In this document: piece after piece, positions 43,468-57,111 of the stretch
Position numbering within the stretch: the first letter of the stretch is position 1
Layout: each line of letters opens with the position of its first letter
Assembly (NCBI GenBank): GCA_963989245.1
Contig: OZ022339.1
Span: 12,491,022 to 12,555,021, forward strand
Length of the DNA: 64,000 bases
Origin: Nansenia antarctica
Taxonomy: Eukaryota > Chordata > Actinopteri > Argentiniformes > Microstomatidae
Reading direction: 5' to 3'
Notes under the pieces: model-generated
Told to the model about the DNA's origin: nothing
Databases searched by the model: none
What the model saw: only the letters and a program-made list of their open reading frames with translations
Program-made: the position numbers and the translations under genes

Positions 43468-43530
43468 AGCTGCTTGGTCAAGAGGTCAGGCACAGAGAGA
43501 GAGAGAGAGAGAGGGCCTGAGAGGAGCGGC

Positions 43531-43598
<68 letters not shown>

Positions 43599-43600
43599 GA
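43340..43600. repeat. (GA)n microsatellite in two blocks
   Basis: Two (GA)n tracts, each ending ggggagctgcttggtcaaga (43,466 and 43,598), separated by a shorter GA tract with gcctgagaggagcggcctga. A local duplication about 130 bp long. Coding frames across it are artefacts. Confidence 0.95.
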
Positions 43601-43989
43601 GCTGCTTGGTCAAGAGGTGAGAGAGAAGACCCCGATCTGCCCTTGTGCTCTCCTTTTCATGTCATATGCAAATATCTACCCCAGACCATAGCCTATCACC
43701 TTCACTAGAAATGGTCAAGGGGTGAAAAGGGGAGAGCCCAATATGATGTCACCTGGCCTTAAGTCAGGGGGCAGGTCACAGACGCAAGAGCCATTCCACA
43801 ACACTCCCCCACAGACAGGCCCATATCATATACAATCCATGCATGTGTGTGTGTTTAAGTACAAATAAACTACAAACACAAGTGTCTAAAAATGAGAATA
43901 ACACACCCCCACCCTGTCGTCAGTGACACATACTTTAGTAAGAACCACTAAAATTAAACCTGTGTTTGTTTAGGTTATCATATCCTGTT

Positions 43990-44115
43990 GAGTCTGAGAT
44001 GGCGGAAAAGAGCGGGTGCCACGCCCTTTTCCGCCATCTCAAACTCACGAAGCCGTGAGTTTGAGATGGCGAAAAAGGGCGGGTGCCACGCCCTTTTTCG
44101 CCATCTCAAACTCAC
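43990..44115. repeat. Two consecutive hairpins, one perfect with 27-bp stem
   Basis: Hairpin 1: 43,990-44,046, 25-bp stem with two mismatches and loop ggtgcca. Hairpin 2: 44,055-44,115, 27-bp perfect stem (gtgagtttgagatggcgaaa...) with the same loop. The right arm of hairpin 2 is also the start of the 104-bp repeat that follows. Confidence 0.95.
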
Positions 44116-44724
44116 GGCGGGCGCCGGATCATTGTGAGGACTGATGATTGCACAGTTGTTCTGTGTAGATAGACCGGGGAGAGTTCAAGGTCACGGACCT
44201 TGTGCCATCTCAAACTCACGGCGGGCGCCGGATCATTGTGAGGACTGATGATTGCACAGTTGTTCTGTGTAGATAGACCGGGGAGAGTTCAAGGTCACGG
44301 ACCTTGTGCCATCTCAAACTCACGGCGGGCGCCGGATCATTGTGAGGACTGATGATTGCACAGTTGTTCTGTGTAGATAGACCGGGGAGAGTTCAAGGTC
44401 ACGGACCTTGTGCCATCTCAAACTCACGGCGGGCGCCGGATCATTGTGAGGACTGATGATTGCACAGTTGTTCTGTGTAGATAGACCGGGGAGAGTTCAA
44501 GGTCACGGACCTTGTGCCATCTCAAACTCACGGCGGGCGCCGGATCATTGTGAGGACTGATGATTGCACAGTTGTTCTGTGTAGATAGACCGGGGAGAGT
44601 TCAAGGTCACGGACCTTGTGCCATCTCAAACTCACGGCGGGCGCCGGATCATTGTGAGGACTGATGATTGCACAGTTGTTCTGTGTAGATAGACCGGGGA
44701 GAGTTCAAGGTCACGGACCTTGTT
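44101..44724. repeat. Six identical 104-bp tandem repeats
   Basis: Units start at ccatctcaaactcacggcgg: 44,101, 44,205, 44,309, 44,413, 44,517 and 44,621, exactly 104 bp apart and, as read, without mismatches. Each contains ggatcattgtgaggactgat and agaccggggagagttcaagg. There is no unique spacer between units, so it is not CRISPR. No coding frame runs through. Confidence 0.95.
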
Positions 44725-45660
44725 ATCGTCCATATTTACAGGCATTTTTCTTTACCAACAGTCCTTGAGAGCTTGTTTGAGAGAGACGTGCGTCTCTGCC
44801 CTTTGCCGGTTCGAAGCGCAGTGTTTGATCGACTTATCTCCTCTCGGCTACCTTTACCGTTCGGAGGTGGTTCACAGTAAACCCAAAATCGATAACCAAA
44901 CGTTAGATGCAAAACCTTCCCCACCGACCCACATCACAGTGGGTTTGATCAGTGTCACGGTGTGGGGAATGCGGAGGAAGCGCTAGACTAGTCTGCGCAT
45001 TTTCTGCGGAGCCTCCTACTACGTGTCCCTCTCGTGAAGCTATCACAACCCAGTCCCCTCATCTACATCCCTCCGGCACAGAGCAGCTCCTCTATAAACA
45101 GCCGGCGGCCACGTACACGATCGCGTCGTGTCGTTCGCCGGCCGCGGACGACGTCCGAGGGACTCGCGCCGTTAAAACCCGACGTTACGTTTACCGCCGA
45201 CTCTGTCGTTTCTCGTGCGGTTTTCCTCTCTCAATAAACGTCTCTCTGCGACGGCGGCGGCGGCGGTCGCGGCGGCGGCGGTACGATCGCGGACGTGAGT
45301 CTCAGCCCGAGACCTCCTCGTCTCTCTTATCGTGTTTACCGGAAGGATCGCTCGTGTTTGCGCTCCGCGTGGACGGGATTTAGGGTGACCCCGCCGTACC
45401 GTCGGTGAGACCGCACGAAACGTCGACGCTCGCGGGCCCGCTGCTCTCTCTCCCGTTTTCGTGATTTCGGCCTCCGTAGCGTCGCGACCGCGCGACCGGG
45501 ACGTCCGCGCTCGCGGGCCCGTGACTCTCTCTCCCGAGCCCGTTCGTTCTCTTACGGGAGGCCGAAATCAGGAAAACGGGAAAGGGCCTCTCGCTGATAT
45601 AAGGAGGGGGGGGTGTTTTTTGGCTACCCCCCGCGTCACGCTCGCCACATAACAGCTCAT
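44725..45660 (+). repeat. CpG-rich element continuing from the 104-bp repeats
   Basis: About 930 bp of CpG-rich DNA with a (CGG)n-like tract (45,251-45,285), a TATA-like ctctataaacagccgg at ~45,090, a polyadenylation-like caataaacg at ~45,233, and the same 24-bp hairpin as at 35,590 (45,452-45,475 against 45,557-45,580, one mismatch). Its last 285 bp are the reverse of 35,500-35,790. The 143-codon frame at 44,952 is Arg-rich and unlike any family known to me. Could be a rDNA-spacer-derived satellite or part of an unknown mobile element. Confidence 0.6.
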
Positions 45661-45667
45661 CCTGGAT

Positions 45668-45786
45668 TTAGGGCCAGTTTCCTGGACACAGATTAAGCCA
45701 AATCCTGACTAAATACAATAGAAAATCTAAATTGAAGATGCATTTTAGTCAAGGATTAGTCTTAATCTGTGTCATTGAAACCAGAC
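45668..45786. mobile_element. Fold-back MITE
   Basis: gggccagtttcctggacaca and, inverted, tgtgtcattgaaacc at the end. The interior (gattaagccaaatcctgact) is also self-complementary. Same style as the elements at 48,563-48,813. Confidence 0.7.
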
Positions 45787-46606
45787 ATGGACTCAGAGGG
45801 AAGGAGACAGCAGGTAAGGAGGACGGAAAGCCAGTTGAATTAGCACATGCTTATCCTATGTATTAACACTGTAATAACTGTAGAAATAACATTCTATTAA
45901 CTTAAAATTAACCTGTGCACATTTTAGAATAAAAAAACTGACGTTGTATTAATGTTGATGTTTGCTTGTATCCTTGTATCTACAACAGTAAAATACATGT
46001 TCCCAAATCTGGTTAACGCATTCAGGCCCTGAACACAGCAAAGACCTAGGTTCTAGGCCCTGGACAATCTAGACAATTTGATGGCAGCTACTAGATTGTA
46101 ATCAAGTGCAATACTGAAACACAACTGTGAACATTTCAAACCTGCAAACTGCGACACTTTAAATGAATGTGCAATAACACTATGTGCAATATGACAACCC
46201 TTGTGTACATAAGGTTCAGAATAGGAAATGTTAGGATATTTATAGCATAGCATAGAGTACAGCACAGTGTTTTATTTGTATAGTATAGTATAGTGGATAG
46301 TGTACATAGCCTTTATTTATGTAAACCAGCTCTTTTCCCCTCTTGTTTTTAGTATTTTTTTCCTAGCACCAGGGGAGCCCCCCCTCCTAAATTTCGTTGT
46401 ATGGTACCTGTACTGTATTAATGACAATAAAGACCATTCATTCATTCATTCATTCATTCATTCATTCAACTGATTTTTAGACGATTATGTCAACAATTGA
46501 TTCCATACGTTAGTGTAAGTGGATTTGTGTGATTTACGTAAGAAGGTAATCCTCATTACTCTCGAATTACGTGGCGATTACACAGTATTAGGCAATCATA
46601 GCCTAC
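45787..46606. other. AT-rich spacer with one retroelement tail
   Basis: No gene. At 46,385-46,466: cgttgtatggtacctgtact, gacaataaagaccattcatt and a (CATT)n tail, a plus-strand retroelement 3' end as at 33,458. Confidence 0.6.
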
Positions 46607-48248
46607 TGTGGTTATGGTAAATGATAGTTGTTTGTTTGAGTTAAATATAGGTTGTGTGACGGTAAATGATAAGTGGTTAGTGTGGTGTTATGTATTAACA
46701 ACATTAAGACTTCAGTTCCCAGCATGCACCAGCAGAGTTACGCATGCGCAGTCGTGTATGTATATACTTGAAGACGGTTTACTGTTGTCGCTTACCGGCA
46801 CGTTGATATGGTTAATTAAACAGAAGACTTAAAACCCTCGCCTGGTTTGTTATACAATACAACTACGAACATAACACGGTGTCAGGAGCGGTCGTTGGCA
46901 AGGACAAAGACAGGACAAAGTGGAAAACTACTCTGCAATTTGACACGAAAGAGTGATAGAGTGAATGAAAACGGAGAAAACCCGTTAAACATGAGAGGGA
47001 GCCAGAGAGCCTACACATGGCGTGAGTAGCGGGAAGCTAAAAGAAATGTAACGATTATGCTAGCAGCTTAGTTCAATGTAACGATATGCTAGCAGCTAGC
47101 TAGTTCAAGGGATGTCTGCTGATAGTGCCAGTGATAGTGAAACCAGAGTATCCGTGGTGTCTTGAAAAGTATTAAAAGTTGATAAATCAATTTTGGGAAA
47201 ATCAAGACCCTTAATAAGTATTAAAAAGTCTTATCACGATTTTATGAGGTCTTGAATTTTGTAGGTATTTTTCTGAATTAGACTCTGTCCAAAGAGTTTG
47301 AGTCCTAAAAACTTTTAGTAAAAGTTCGTGAATTTATTAGTTTTATTCAAAAAACAAAGATGAACCGGACATTCTGTTGTATGATAGTGGTCTAGTCTAT
47401 TGCAAACTAAAGCTGTTAAGTTAAATGTGTCACTGATGTAAACGGTTACAGCTCCAAGTGGCGGTGAGGTCTGGAAACATATTGACAAGGTCTTTAAAAA
47501 GTCTTAGAAAGGTATTGAAATTAACCTCAAGATTCCTGTATATACCCTGAGTAGGTAACATAGACACGGCTGTTCTAGTGTCAACTGTCACTTAGATCCA
47601 ACTGTCACTTAGATCCAACTGTCACTGAGATCCAACTGTCACTTAGATCCAACTGTCACTTTCAAATTAACCTCAAGATTCCTGTATATACCCTGGAAAC
47701 GGAGGAACAGTTAACACAAGCAGATGATAATATTGTTCCTGGAGACAACCAAGTTATTGAAGTAGTAGAAATCCCTGTTTTATTTTATTTTTATTTAACC
47801 TTTATTTATACAGGTAAAAAACACATTGAGCCCCAAGGGCTCATTTTCAAGTGTGACCTGTTCACAGGCATACAACAACAACATCCACCACAAACAAATA
47901 CAATACAACACCTGGCCTACATAGTCTAAAACTAAACTAAAACTACATAGTCTAAAACTAAACTAAAACTACATAGTCTAAAACTAAACTAAAACTACAT
48001 AGTCTAAAACTAAAACTAGTCTAAAACAGTCTAAGATAATCTAAAACTTTCCGTCAGTATAGTCTAAAACTACTACCTCAACCTGTCGTCATGGATAAGC
48101 TTACTCCACCTGTATGCAGTTGACTGGTAATATTGCTGATAACTGGAAACGTTTCAAGCAGAGATTCAACACATATTTAGCTGCAAGTGGAGCTGGGGGT
48201 AATGATGGAAAACTGAAAGTGTCCATTTTTCTACATGTTATTGCCCAG
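46607..48248 (+). mobile_element. Gypsy LTR retrotransposon: 5' LTR, leader and start of gag
   Basis: LTR about 46,607-46,876 (TGTGGTTATGG ... CATAACA), followed by cggtgtcaggagcgg, the usual position of a primer site. After a leader with insertions, an ATG at 48,091 (MDKLTPP) and, one frame over, GNIADNWKRFKQRFNTYLAA mark the gag start of a Ty3/Gypsy element. The coding part ends at 48,245 in a MITE. The leader holds a TCCAACTGTCACTTAGA minisatellite (47,578-47,655), and at 47,780-48,060 a minus-strand LINE 3' tail with acatagtctaaaactaaact repeats. Confidence 0.65.
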
Positions 48249-48535
48249 CAAGCACAAAGACGTTATAAAGACGTCTTTCAGAGACGTCCAGGACTAGGCC
48301 AGATCACATGTCGTTTAGGGGATTTTTTTGACGTCTTTTCAGGACGTCAGTTCAACGACTTTTTGGTGACCTAAAACAGCTGGTTGTATTCTGGTCACCA
48401 AAAAGTCGTTTAAATTACGTCCTGGAAAGACGTAAAAAAAAAATCCCCTAAACGACATGATCTGGCCTAGTTCTGGACGTCTCTGAAAGGCGTCAACACA
48501 ACGTCTTTAGAACGTCTTTTTGGCTTGTTAATGGG
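48249..48535. mobile_element. Long fold-back MITE (AGACGTC-rich)
   Basis: Left arm aagacgtctttcagagacgt, aggccagatcacatgtcgtt, taggggattttttt; right arm is its inverse (aaatcccctaaacgacatga, tctggcctagttctggacgt). Arms are about 120-140 bp, a few mismatches, with no coding interior. Confidence 0.8.
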
Positions 48536-48562
48536 TTTAAAGGGGTCAAATTTAATACATTT

Positions 48563-48813
48563 AAGCCGGTTTCACAGACAAGGCTTAAGCCTAGTCCTGG
48601 ACTAAATCACACTTGAGGGCCAGTTTCACAGACAAGGCTTAAGCCTAATCCTGGACTAAAAAGCATCTTCAATGGAGATTTTACATTGAAAGTGTGATTT
48701 AGTTCAGGACTAGGCTTAAGCCTTGTCTGTGAAACCGGCCCTCAATGTAAAATCTCCATTGAAGATGCTTTTTAGTCCAGGACTAGGCTTAAGCCTTGTC
48801 TCTGAAACCGGCC
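48563..48813. mobile_element. Nested fold-back MITEs
   Basis: Four copies of cacagacaaggcttaagcct or its inverse, two in each direction, with catcttcaatggagatttta between. One element sits inside another of the same family. Confidence 0.75.
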
Positions 48814-49841
48814 CACAGTATATTTCCCTCAAATAATATATTCAGTTATATGTGTATACATGGATTTTGTTTTGCATAGAAAGCAGTCATAGAGTCTGGA
48901 CATAGAGTCAACAATTCTAGATGTTGGTTAATTTACTTAGCTCAAAGTTATTATTAACATAGGTGACTGCTTAGGACGCCTGTAAGCATTCTCTAGATAA
49001 TGAGAGAGACTATATTCAATGGTGTTGTGTATGTTAAATAAAATGCCAGAGGTGTGCCAAAATGACTCATTAAATTGAACATTCCTCTATATTGTCAAAA
49101 TTAGTCACCTGCCATACATACAGTATACATAACAAGTCATACAAATGTATGTCACCCATTCCTATCATGTTTGTAATGTATTAGTTACGTCTTGAACACG
49201 TCTTGTGTAGTTTAACTGTCAAAACACCACATACAGTAGTATTACCTCAGTGGTAAAACCCCCAAAATGTACCACTTAATATTTAATATTTCACCCCTTT
49301 GTTAACATGAATAACTACTGTTATAAAGCATTTGTTAGTGCCTTAACGAAGCATGAACAAGGCATTATTAATGCATGAGTTACTATGGCATTAATCCATG
49401 TGTATCATATTGTAAAGTATTACCATGTAAAATGTTACCAATACAACATTCATTTAGTGTTGTGTTAGTCATGTGTCTGTGTAGTTATAGCACTCTAGCA
49501 GAGGGGTGAGAACTCTCTCTCTCTATTCTCTACCCTGAGGGGGAAACGAAACGACTGACTCCAGAATGGGAGGAGAATGAGGGAGGAGAGAAGAGGGCAA
49601 GAAAAGTTGTCTCCTGCAGTCTCTGCCTCATTTGGGTTTTTGGAAACGGACAGATCAGCGAGAGGAGCATAGCTAGCCTTGTAAAACCACAAAACAAAAC
49701 TCACATTTCTGTTGAAGTGGGTTTGCTTGACAAGGCTAGGGCACAACAACAGGCCTTCTAGAACCATACCAGGACCACCGAGCAACAGACAGACAGACTG
49801 ATCTACATCGACCCCTCACCCCTTCTCTCTCTCTGTCACAG
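48814..49841. other. Intron or 5' flank of TMEM214
   Basis: No coding exon recognised. The first TMEM214 exon should lie upstream, but no matching start was found here. (CT)n and gagggagg tracts around 49,510-49,600. Confidence 0.5.
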
Positions 49842-50212
49842 CGCCTCTGAAGACGTCAGAGACCTTGTTCGAGGGGTTTGAGAAGATGGCGAAAAAGCAG
49901 AACAAGGAGCAGGTACCCCCACCTGCCGAGCCTCAACACAAGAAACCCCCAGCGGGCAAACCCAAGAAACCAGCCCCTGCCACGACCACGCCCAGCTCCA
50001 CTCAGCACAAGACCTTGGAGGATGCCTTCAAAGCTGTGAGTATTGAAATACACCCTGTGTTGAAGGGGGGGACGAATCTTGGGCAGAAGTCAGATGTTGA
50101 ATCACAAATCTCATATAAATAACTTTATGTCTTTTTGTTTTTACTAATGTTTATTTTTTATTCCCTAATCGTATGTCTCCATCTCTCCACCTTCCCCACA
50201 CTATTTTCCTCA

Positions 50213-50249
<37 letters not shown>

Positions 50250-51501
50250 TACCTCACCCCCTCCAAATTTCTCTCTCTTGCTCTGTCTCAGTTGGAGATT
50301 GTGGAGTTGAAGCAGCAGTTGGAACGCAGTCAGACTCTGTTCCCAGAGAACCCGTCCGTGTGGGTCAAAGACCTCGCAGGGTATCTCAACCACAAACTGA
50401 CCGCTCCAGAGATCGAGCCTACACTGAGCAGCTATGCTCACGGTCAGTAAGACTAACCTAAACCTTTCCCATTGGCTACAACCATAACCCTAAGTTTGGT
50501 CGTAACCCCACCCTTTTCTTTGTGGCTGCTCCCAGATTACCCATACTGCCTTGCGGGGAAGGAGCTGAAGGGCGTAATCAAGGCCCTGATTGTCCGATGC
50601 AGTGACAATCGGCAAGACTTCTTTGACCATTGCGTCTATACCATGCTCAGGGAGCTGGACAAACAGACAGGTACACAGACAAACACAAAGACACTGCTGC
50701 TACGACTATTTATATATTGTCATATGATCTGATAAAAATGAAATAACAATCTCCCTTTCCCTCTTGTCTCTAGGAGAACCTCTCCACGGCTACAGAGTGT
50801 GTATTCAGGCCATCCTACAGGACAAGCCCAGAATAGCCACCCAGAACCTGGCCGATGTGAGTCTTGCTTTGTGTGTCTGTTTGTGAAAAGTTGAATCTGT
50901 CCGGGGTCAGTGTGGGTGGGTCACTGCTCTAGGGGCCCTTGTCTGCTACCCTGTCTGCACTTTTTTGAAACCGTTTTTGAGCAAGAGCACGTTGCGTTGA
51001 TTTAGCTGATGGAAGACGATGTGGTCACGATGTTTGAACTGCACAATCTGAAACCAGCCAGTGCCTGTATTGGCTGTTTGCTATAACCTCTCCCCTTCCA
51101 CCAATCCCCCCGCCCCCTCTCTCTCTTTCTCCATCTCTCTTTTTTTCATCTCTCCCTCTCTTTCTCCATCTCTCCCTCTTTTTCTCCATCTCTCCCTCTC
51201 TTTCTCCATCTCTCCCTCTCTTTCTCCATCTCTCTCTCTTTCTCCCTCTCTTTCTCCCTCTCTCTCTCTTTCTCCATCTCTCTCTCTTTCTCCATCTCTC
51301 TCTCTTTCTCCATCTCTCTCTTTCTCTTTCTCCATCTCTCTCTTTCTCTTTCTCCATCTCTCTCTAGTATCTAGAGTTGTTACGGTCAGTTCAGAACCGG
51401 CCAGTGAAGTGCCTGACCATCATGTGGGCTTTGGGCCAGGCTGGATACTATGACCTCAGCCAAGGGCTACGAGGTGGGACACACACACACATATACACAC
51501 A

Positions 51502-51557
<56 letters not shown>

Positions 51558-52119
51558 CATGTAGTTACCGTACTCATACATTCACACACATGCACAAGCA
51601 TTGTCTCTCTCCCTGTCGCTGTCTGTCTGTCTGTCCCCCCGCTTTCCTAATGTCTGGCAGGGTGAAAGTGTGTTGGCGAGAGTTGTGGGACGGGGGTTAA
51701 CATAGAGCAAGAGCACGCAATAGAAACCACAGACGTACACACATCCCCAAAATGAAATTCTGGTGTGACCCAGTTACTGAATGAACAATGTTTTGTGTCC
51801 GTCAGTATGGCTCGGCATCATGCTGCCAGTGCTGGGGGTGAAGGCCCTGTCCTCGTATGCCATCGCCTACCTAGAGAGACTCCTCCTGTAAGTCCAAGAT
51901 GAACAAGTTGTTTTTGGTATTTTAAATACGGTCGTTTTTTAAAAATGATTATTGTAGTATGTAGTAGTGTGTTGCTTACTGTGTGTGTGTGCGTGTGCAT
52001 GGCCGTTCGCTCCCCAGGCTGCACGCTAACCTGACAAAGGGTTTCGGCATCATGGGACCTAAGGAGTTCTTCCCTCTGCTCGATTTCACCTACATGCCCA
52101 AGAACGCCCTACCACCAAG
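49842..52119 (+). CDS. tmem214: Transmembrane protein 214, eight consecutive exons (5' and 3' ends missing)
   Basis: Exons: 49,842-50,035, 50,292-50,442, 50,536-50,670, 50,774-50,856, 51,368-51,473, 51,806-51,887 and 52,018-52,119, all with GT/AG borders and joined frames (seven clear pieces; the long 5' one may hold two vertebrate exons). Readable lines: FEKMAKKQNKEQVPPP, VWVKDLAGYLNHKL, FFDHCVYTMLRELDKQTGEP, HGYRVCIQAILQDKPRIATQ, CLTIMWALGQAGYYDLSQGL, VWLGIMLPVLGVKALS and NLTKGFGIMGPKEFFPLLDF. They match vertebrate TMEM214, an ER membrane protein tied to caspase-4 dependent ER-stress death. The start exon is not found and coding stops after PKNALPP; the membrane-spanning C-terminal half is absent, replaced by an opposite-strand gene. 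Confidence 0.9.
51110..51560. repeat. Pyrimidine-rich and (CA)n tracts inside TMEM214 introns
   Basis: (CT)n/TTTCTCCATCTC repeats run 51,110-51,366 up to the acceptor of the exon at 51,368. (CA)n runs 51,480-51,556 just after that exon. Confidence 0.95.
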
Positions 52120-52259
52120 GTAACATTTTCACATCTTACAAGTTGAGCCCATATGTATCAATCACAATATATTGTGAAATATGTGTAAAGTCAAGACTTA
52201 TTTACTAGTTGACGAGCTAAGTAAAAACATTTTTTAATATATATATCTTTTTTTTAGAC

Positions 52260-53964
<1,705 letters not shown>

Positions 53965-54289
53965 CTGTGGGGTCAAAGTTCACGAGCGGACACACAGAGT
54001 TATACGCAGTCCCAGATATAAGCTGACAAAGGATGTAGGGGCCTAATGGAAGACTAATTAAATATGTCAGATCAGATCGGTGATTACATCAGAGGGTTGG
54101 GAAGGAAGGATGCCTGTTCAGCAAACTGATGGATTGCATTGACAACTTTTATTTTGTTGGTATTTTTTTTTTTTTTATGTTGTTGTCGTGTATGTTGATG
54201 CCTTTTTTTTCCTCCTTTGTTATATGTTCTGTGATGTTATGTTGATGTCATTCTTCTTCTTTGTTAGATGTTTTTATGATGATTGTAGG

Positions 54290-54902
54290 TGGTGCTCTCC
54301 GCCCCCCTGCTCCGCCTGCTCCGCCAGGCAGCGGCCCAGGGACGGACACCAGCCGCAGGACTGGTCCGACAGACACGCCAGACACGACTGGTACCTCGCG
54401 GAGGAGCCTGAGCTTGTTTTCTTTTCCAGGTATTTTTTCACTTTGTTTTGTTTGATTTTTTCGCCGACCTCCGCTGCTTTCCCCCCCGCCGTCTCCCGCC
54501 TCTCACTGCCTCCGCTGCTTTCCCCCCCGCCGTCTCCCGCCTCTCACTGCCTCCGCTGCTTTCCCCCCCCCCGCCGTCTCCCGCCTCTACTGTCGGACTG
54601 CAGTGTTCGCCGCCTCCGCTGCCGGACTGCAGTGTTCGCCGCCTCCGCTGCCGGACTGCAGTGTTCGCCGCCTCCGCTGCTGGACTGCAGTGTTCACCGC
54701 CTCTACTGCCGGGCTGCAGTGTTCGCCGCCTCCGCTGCCGGACTGCAGTGTTCACCGCCTCTTCGTTCCTGTCCCCCGGCTCTGTGTTGCCGGCCGGCCC
54801 GCTGCGCGCCGCTCTCAGACATCGCTAGCCTGGCCGTGCTGTGCTACTACCCTCGTCCCGGGAGGTGGCCACCATTCCCTCCCCGGTTTGGGGGTTGCCT
54901 CA

Positions 54903-54964
<62 letters not shown>

Positions 54965-54965
54965 C
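54290..54965. repeat. GC-rich minisatellites and (CA)n
   Basis: ctgctttcccccccgccgtc-type units (41 bp, three times, 54,470-54,590), then a 29-bp unit ggactgcagtgttcgccgcc repeated about six times (54,595-54,760), then (CA)n at 54,904-54,962. Long open frames here reflect the composition and period. Confidence 0.85.
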
Positions 54966-55029
54966 ACACTGTATCATAGCGTCACTGTGTTCTTTACTGA
55001 AGTATCAACAATAGACAAGAGCAACACAT

Positions 55030-55140
55030 CACATGTAAGTAAGTAAGTAAGTAAAGCTTTATTTATATAGCACCTTTCATACAAGAAATGCAGCTCAACG
55101 TGCTTTACAACAGGAATAAGAACATCAAGTGAATATAAAA
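55030..55140 (-). mobile_element. Retroelement 3' tail
   Basis: (GTAA)n then agctttatttatatagcacc and tttcatacaagaaatgcagc, the usual inverted 3' end of a fish LINE/SINE (gtgctatataaataaagct on the minus strand). Confidence 0.65.
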
Positions 55141-55251
55141 ACATATATATAAACATATACAAGCATAGAATGAATATAAAAGCACAGGAAAACACTAAAA
55201 AGAGAGACTGTGATTGTTTCCCATCTTCACACCAACTTAAATCCCTACTTA

Positions 55252-55860
55252 AATGTACGCCGACGACACCATTCTTTACACGTCTGGCCCCTCTCTGAAC
55301 ACTGCCCTGACCGACCCCCAACAGAGCTTTAACAGCATCCAATATGCCTTCTCCAACCTCCATCTTCTCCTAAACACCAATACAACTAAATGCATGATCT
55401 TCAATCGGACCCTACCCCCAAGCCTCCTGTCCCCAAAAAAATCACCTCACTGGATGGGTCAGTACTAGAATGTGTCAATACATACAAATATCTAGGTATC
55501 TGGCTTGATAGTTCACTCTCCTTCCAAACCCACATCAATAACCTTCTCACCAAACTGTCAGAACAAGAATTGGTTTCCTGTACCGCAACAAAGCCTCCTT
55601 CACCCACTCTGCAAAAACACACTTTGGTGAAAAATGACCATCCTGCCAATTCTGGACTATGGAGATATCATTGACAGGATTGCCCCCAAAAACCTTCTCA
55701 ATAAACTGGACGTCATCCACCATCACACTGTCATCCGCTTTGTCACCGGTGCCCCTTTCAACACACATCACTGCGACCTGACCTGTCCAAGTCAACTGGC
55801 CATCACTCCACACCAGGCGACTGACCCACTGGTTCAGTTCATCAATAAATATGTAATAAT
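55252..55860 (+). pseudogene. LINE reverse transcriptase C-terminal scrap
   Basis: Begins at the catalytic box (MYADDTILYTSG), then NLHLLLNTNTTKCMIFN, YKYLGIWLDSSLSFQTHI in another frame, and ILDYGDIIDRIAPKNLLNKL and FVTGAPFNTHHC in a third. At least two frameshifts; both the RT palm before YADD and everything upstream are missing. Rex1/L2-like. Confidence 0.75.
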
Positions 55861-56699
55861 ATGTTACACCTATGGATTTATTCAGTAAGACCATATGTTT
55901 TCCATGAACTATTGTCATCTTGTCCACTGTACTTAAAAAGGAAATAAGTTGCAATTCTAACGTATTTACAATGACGACACATGGAAGATAAAGATCGAGC
56001 ATGTTTGATTGTTGGGCAATTTGTTTGCAGTAGAATATCTGATCAAATATTGTCCTCAGACTAAAAGGGTCAAAGTAAGAAGTTCATACTGCTCATATGG
56101 TTTTAGTACCACTAGAGGGCGCACAACAACAAGAGATTGTGTTTGAGACAAGTCAATCATGAGAGAAAAAACGGCCAACCTATAATCCACCCCACTTACT
56201 GTAAGTACCTTGTAAAAACGCTATGATCCTCAGACATAGATTTTTCATACATGCTGGGATCAATATCTCACTAATGGACTAATAGACTACAACTGAACAA
56301 TGCTGAAGATACTGGGCCTCATTGTAATCCATGGAATATAATTCACCTGCATGGTGTTCTTTTCCATTTCCATTTCCATTTTTTGCATTTATCAGTAAAT
56401 AACTTACAACAAATGCATTTGTCTAACTAAGTGAATACTCTATCCATCAGTCATAGAAAGAAAAAGTCATCTATGCTCGGGACAGGGGACATTGGCAGTC
56501 ATAATGCTACAAGAAGGATTCTTGTTTTTTTTCCATGTGTATTCACGTGTTTGCTATGGCCATTCACATGTTTGATAATCCATCATCGGCAGATCCCCCC
56601 CCTACCTCTGCTTACTACTGAACTTCTCATCCAGCACAGCAATCTCCGCTCCAACAAATATACTATCACTCTGCCCCCCCCCCCCAAAGTCCGCACCTC
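55861..56699. other. No supported gene
   Basis: AT-rich spacer, with no coding frame or recognised element. A poly-C run lies at 56,681-56,691. Confidence 0.5.
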
Positions 56700-57095
56700 C
56701 TTTGTTTAGTTTAGTTTGTTTATTTAGCACACAAGAAATTGTGCAAGGAGGGAACGACGCCCAGAAGGCTTGTACAGAGTTCCACTCCACGTCAATATCA
56801 ATGTTTAAAATAAAAATCTAGGGACATTTACTGCATGTCAATAGGAGAAAAGAAACCACAAACAAAATCATATCCAGCAGAAAGGTAGGATAGCACATAC
56901 AAACACACAAGACAAAACAAAAACAAAAACTGAAAATAGATACAAGGATAGTAAGATTAGTACAAAAATAAACATAGATTTCCATCTTGCCCACCTTTCA
57001 ACGGGAAAAGCACTACAATATAAAATAAACATAGATTTCCATCTTGCCCACCTTTCAACGGGAAAAGCACTACAATATAAAATAAACAGCTCATA
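56700..57095 (-). mobile_element. LINE 3' UTR fragment, partly duplicated
   Basis: tttagtttagtttgtttatt is an inverted AAACAAACTAAA-type tail. A 57-bp segment (ataaacatagatttccatct) is repeated in tandem at 56,966-57,080. Confidence 0.55.
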
Positions 57096-57111
57096 ACGAG
57101 ATTAGATAGAT

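Noticed and set aside
44101..44724. CRISPR array
   Set aside because: The 104-bp units are contiguous and identical with no unique spacers, no Cas genes are near, and the DNA is eukaryotic.
44101..44724. Tandem snoRNA or other small RNA genes
   Set aside because: A ctgatga-like box can be read in each unit, but no paired D box and terminal stem could be established.
44725..45660. rRNA gene or ITS
   Set aside because: CpG-rich like a spacer, but none of the conserved 18S, 5.8S or 28S stretches is present.
50151..50441. Minus-strand gene across TMEM214 exon 2
   Set aside because: Antisense to a confirmed exon and a CT-rich intron.
54188..55046. Cys/Pro-rich protein genes
   Set aside because: All three frames stay open through 29-bp and 41-bp minisatellites. 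A 29-bp period shifts frame at each unit, so no protein repeat is preserved.
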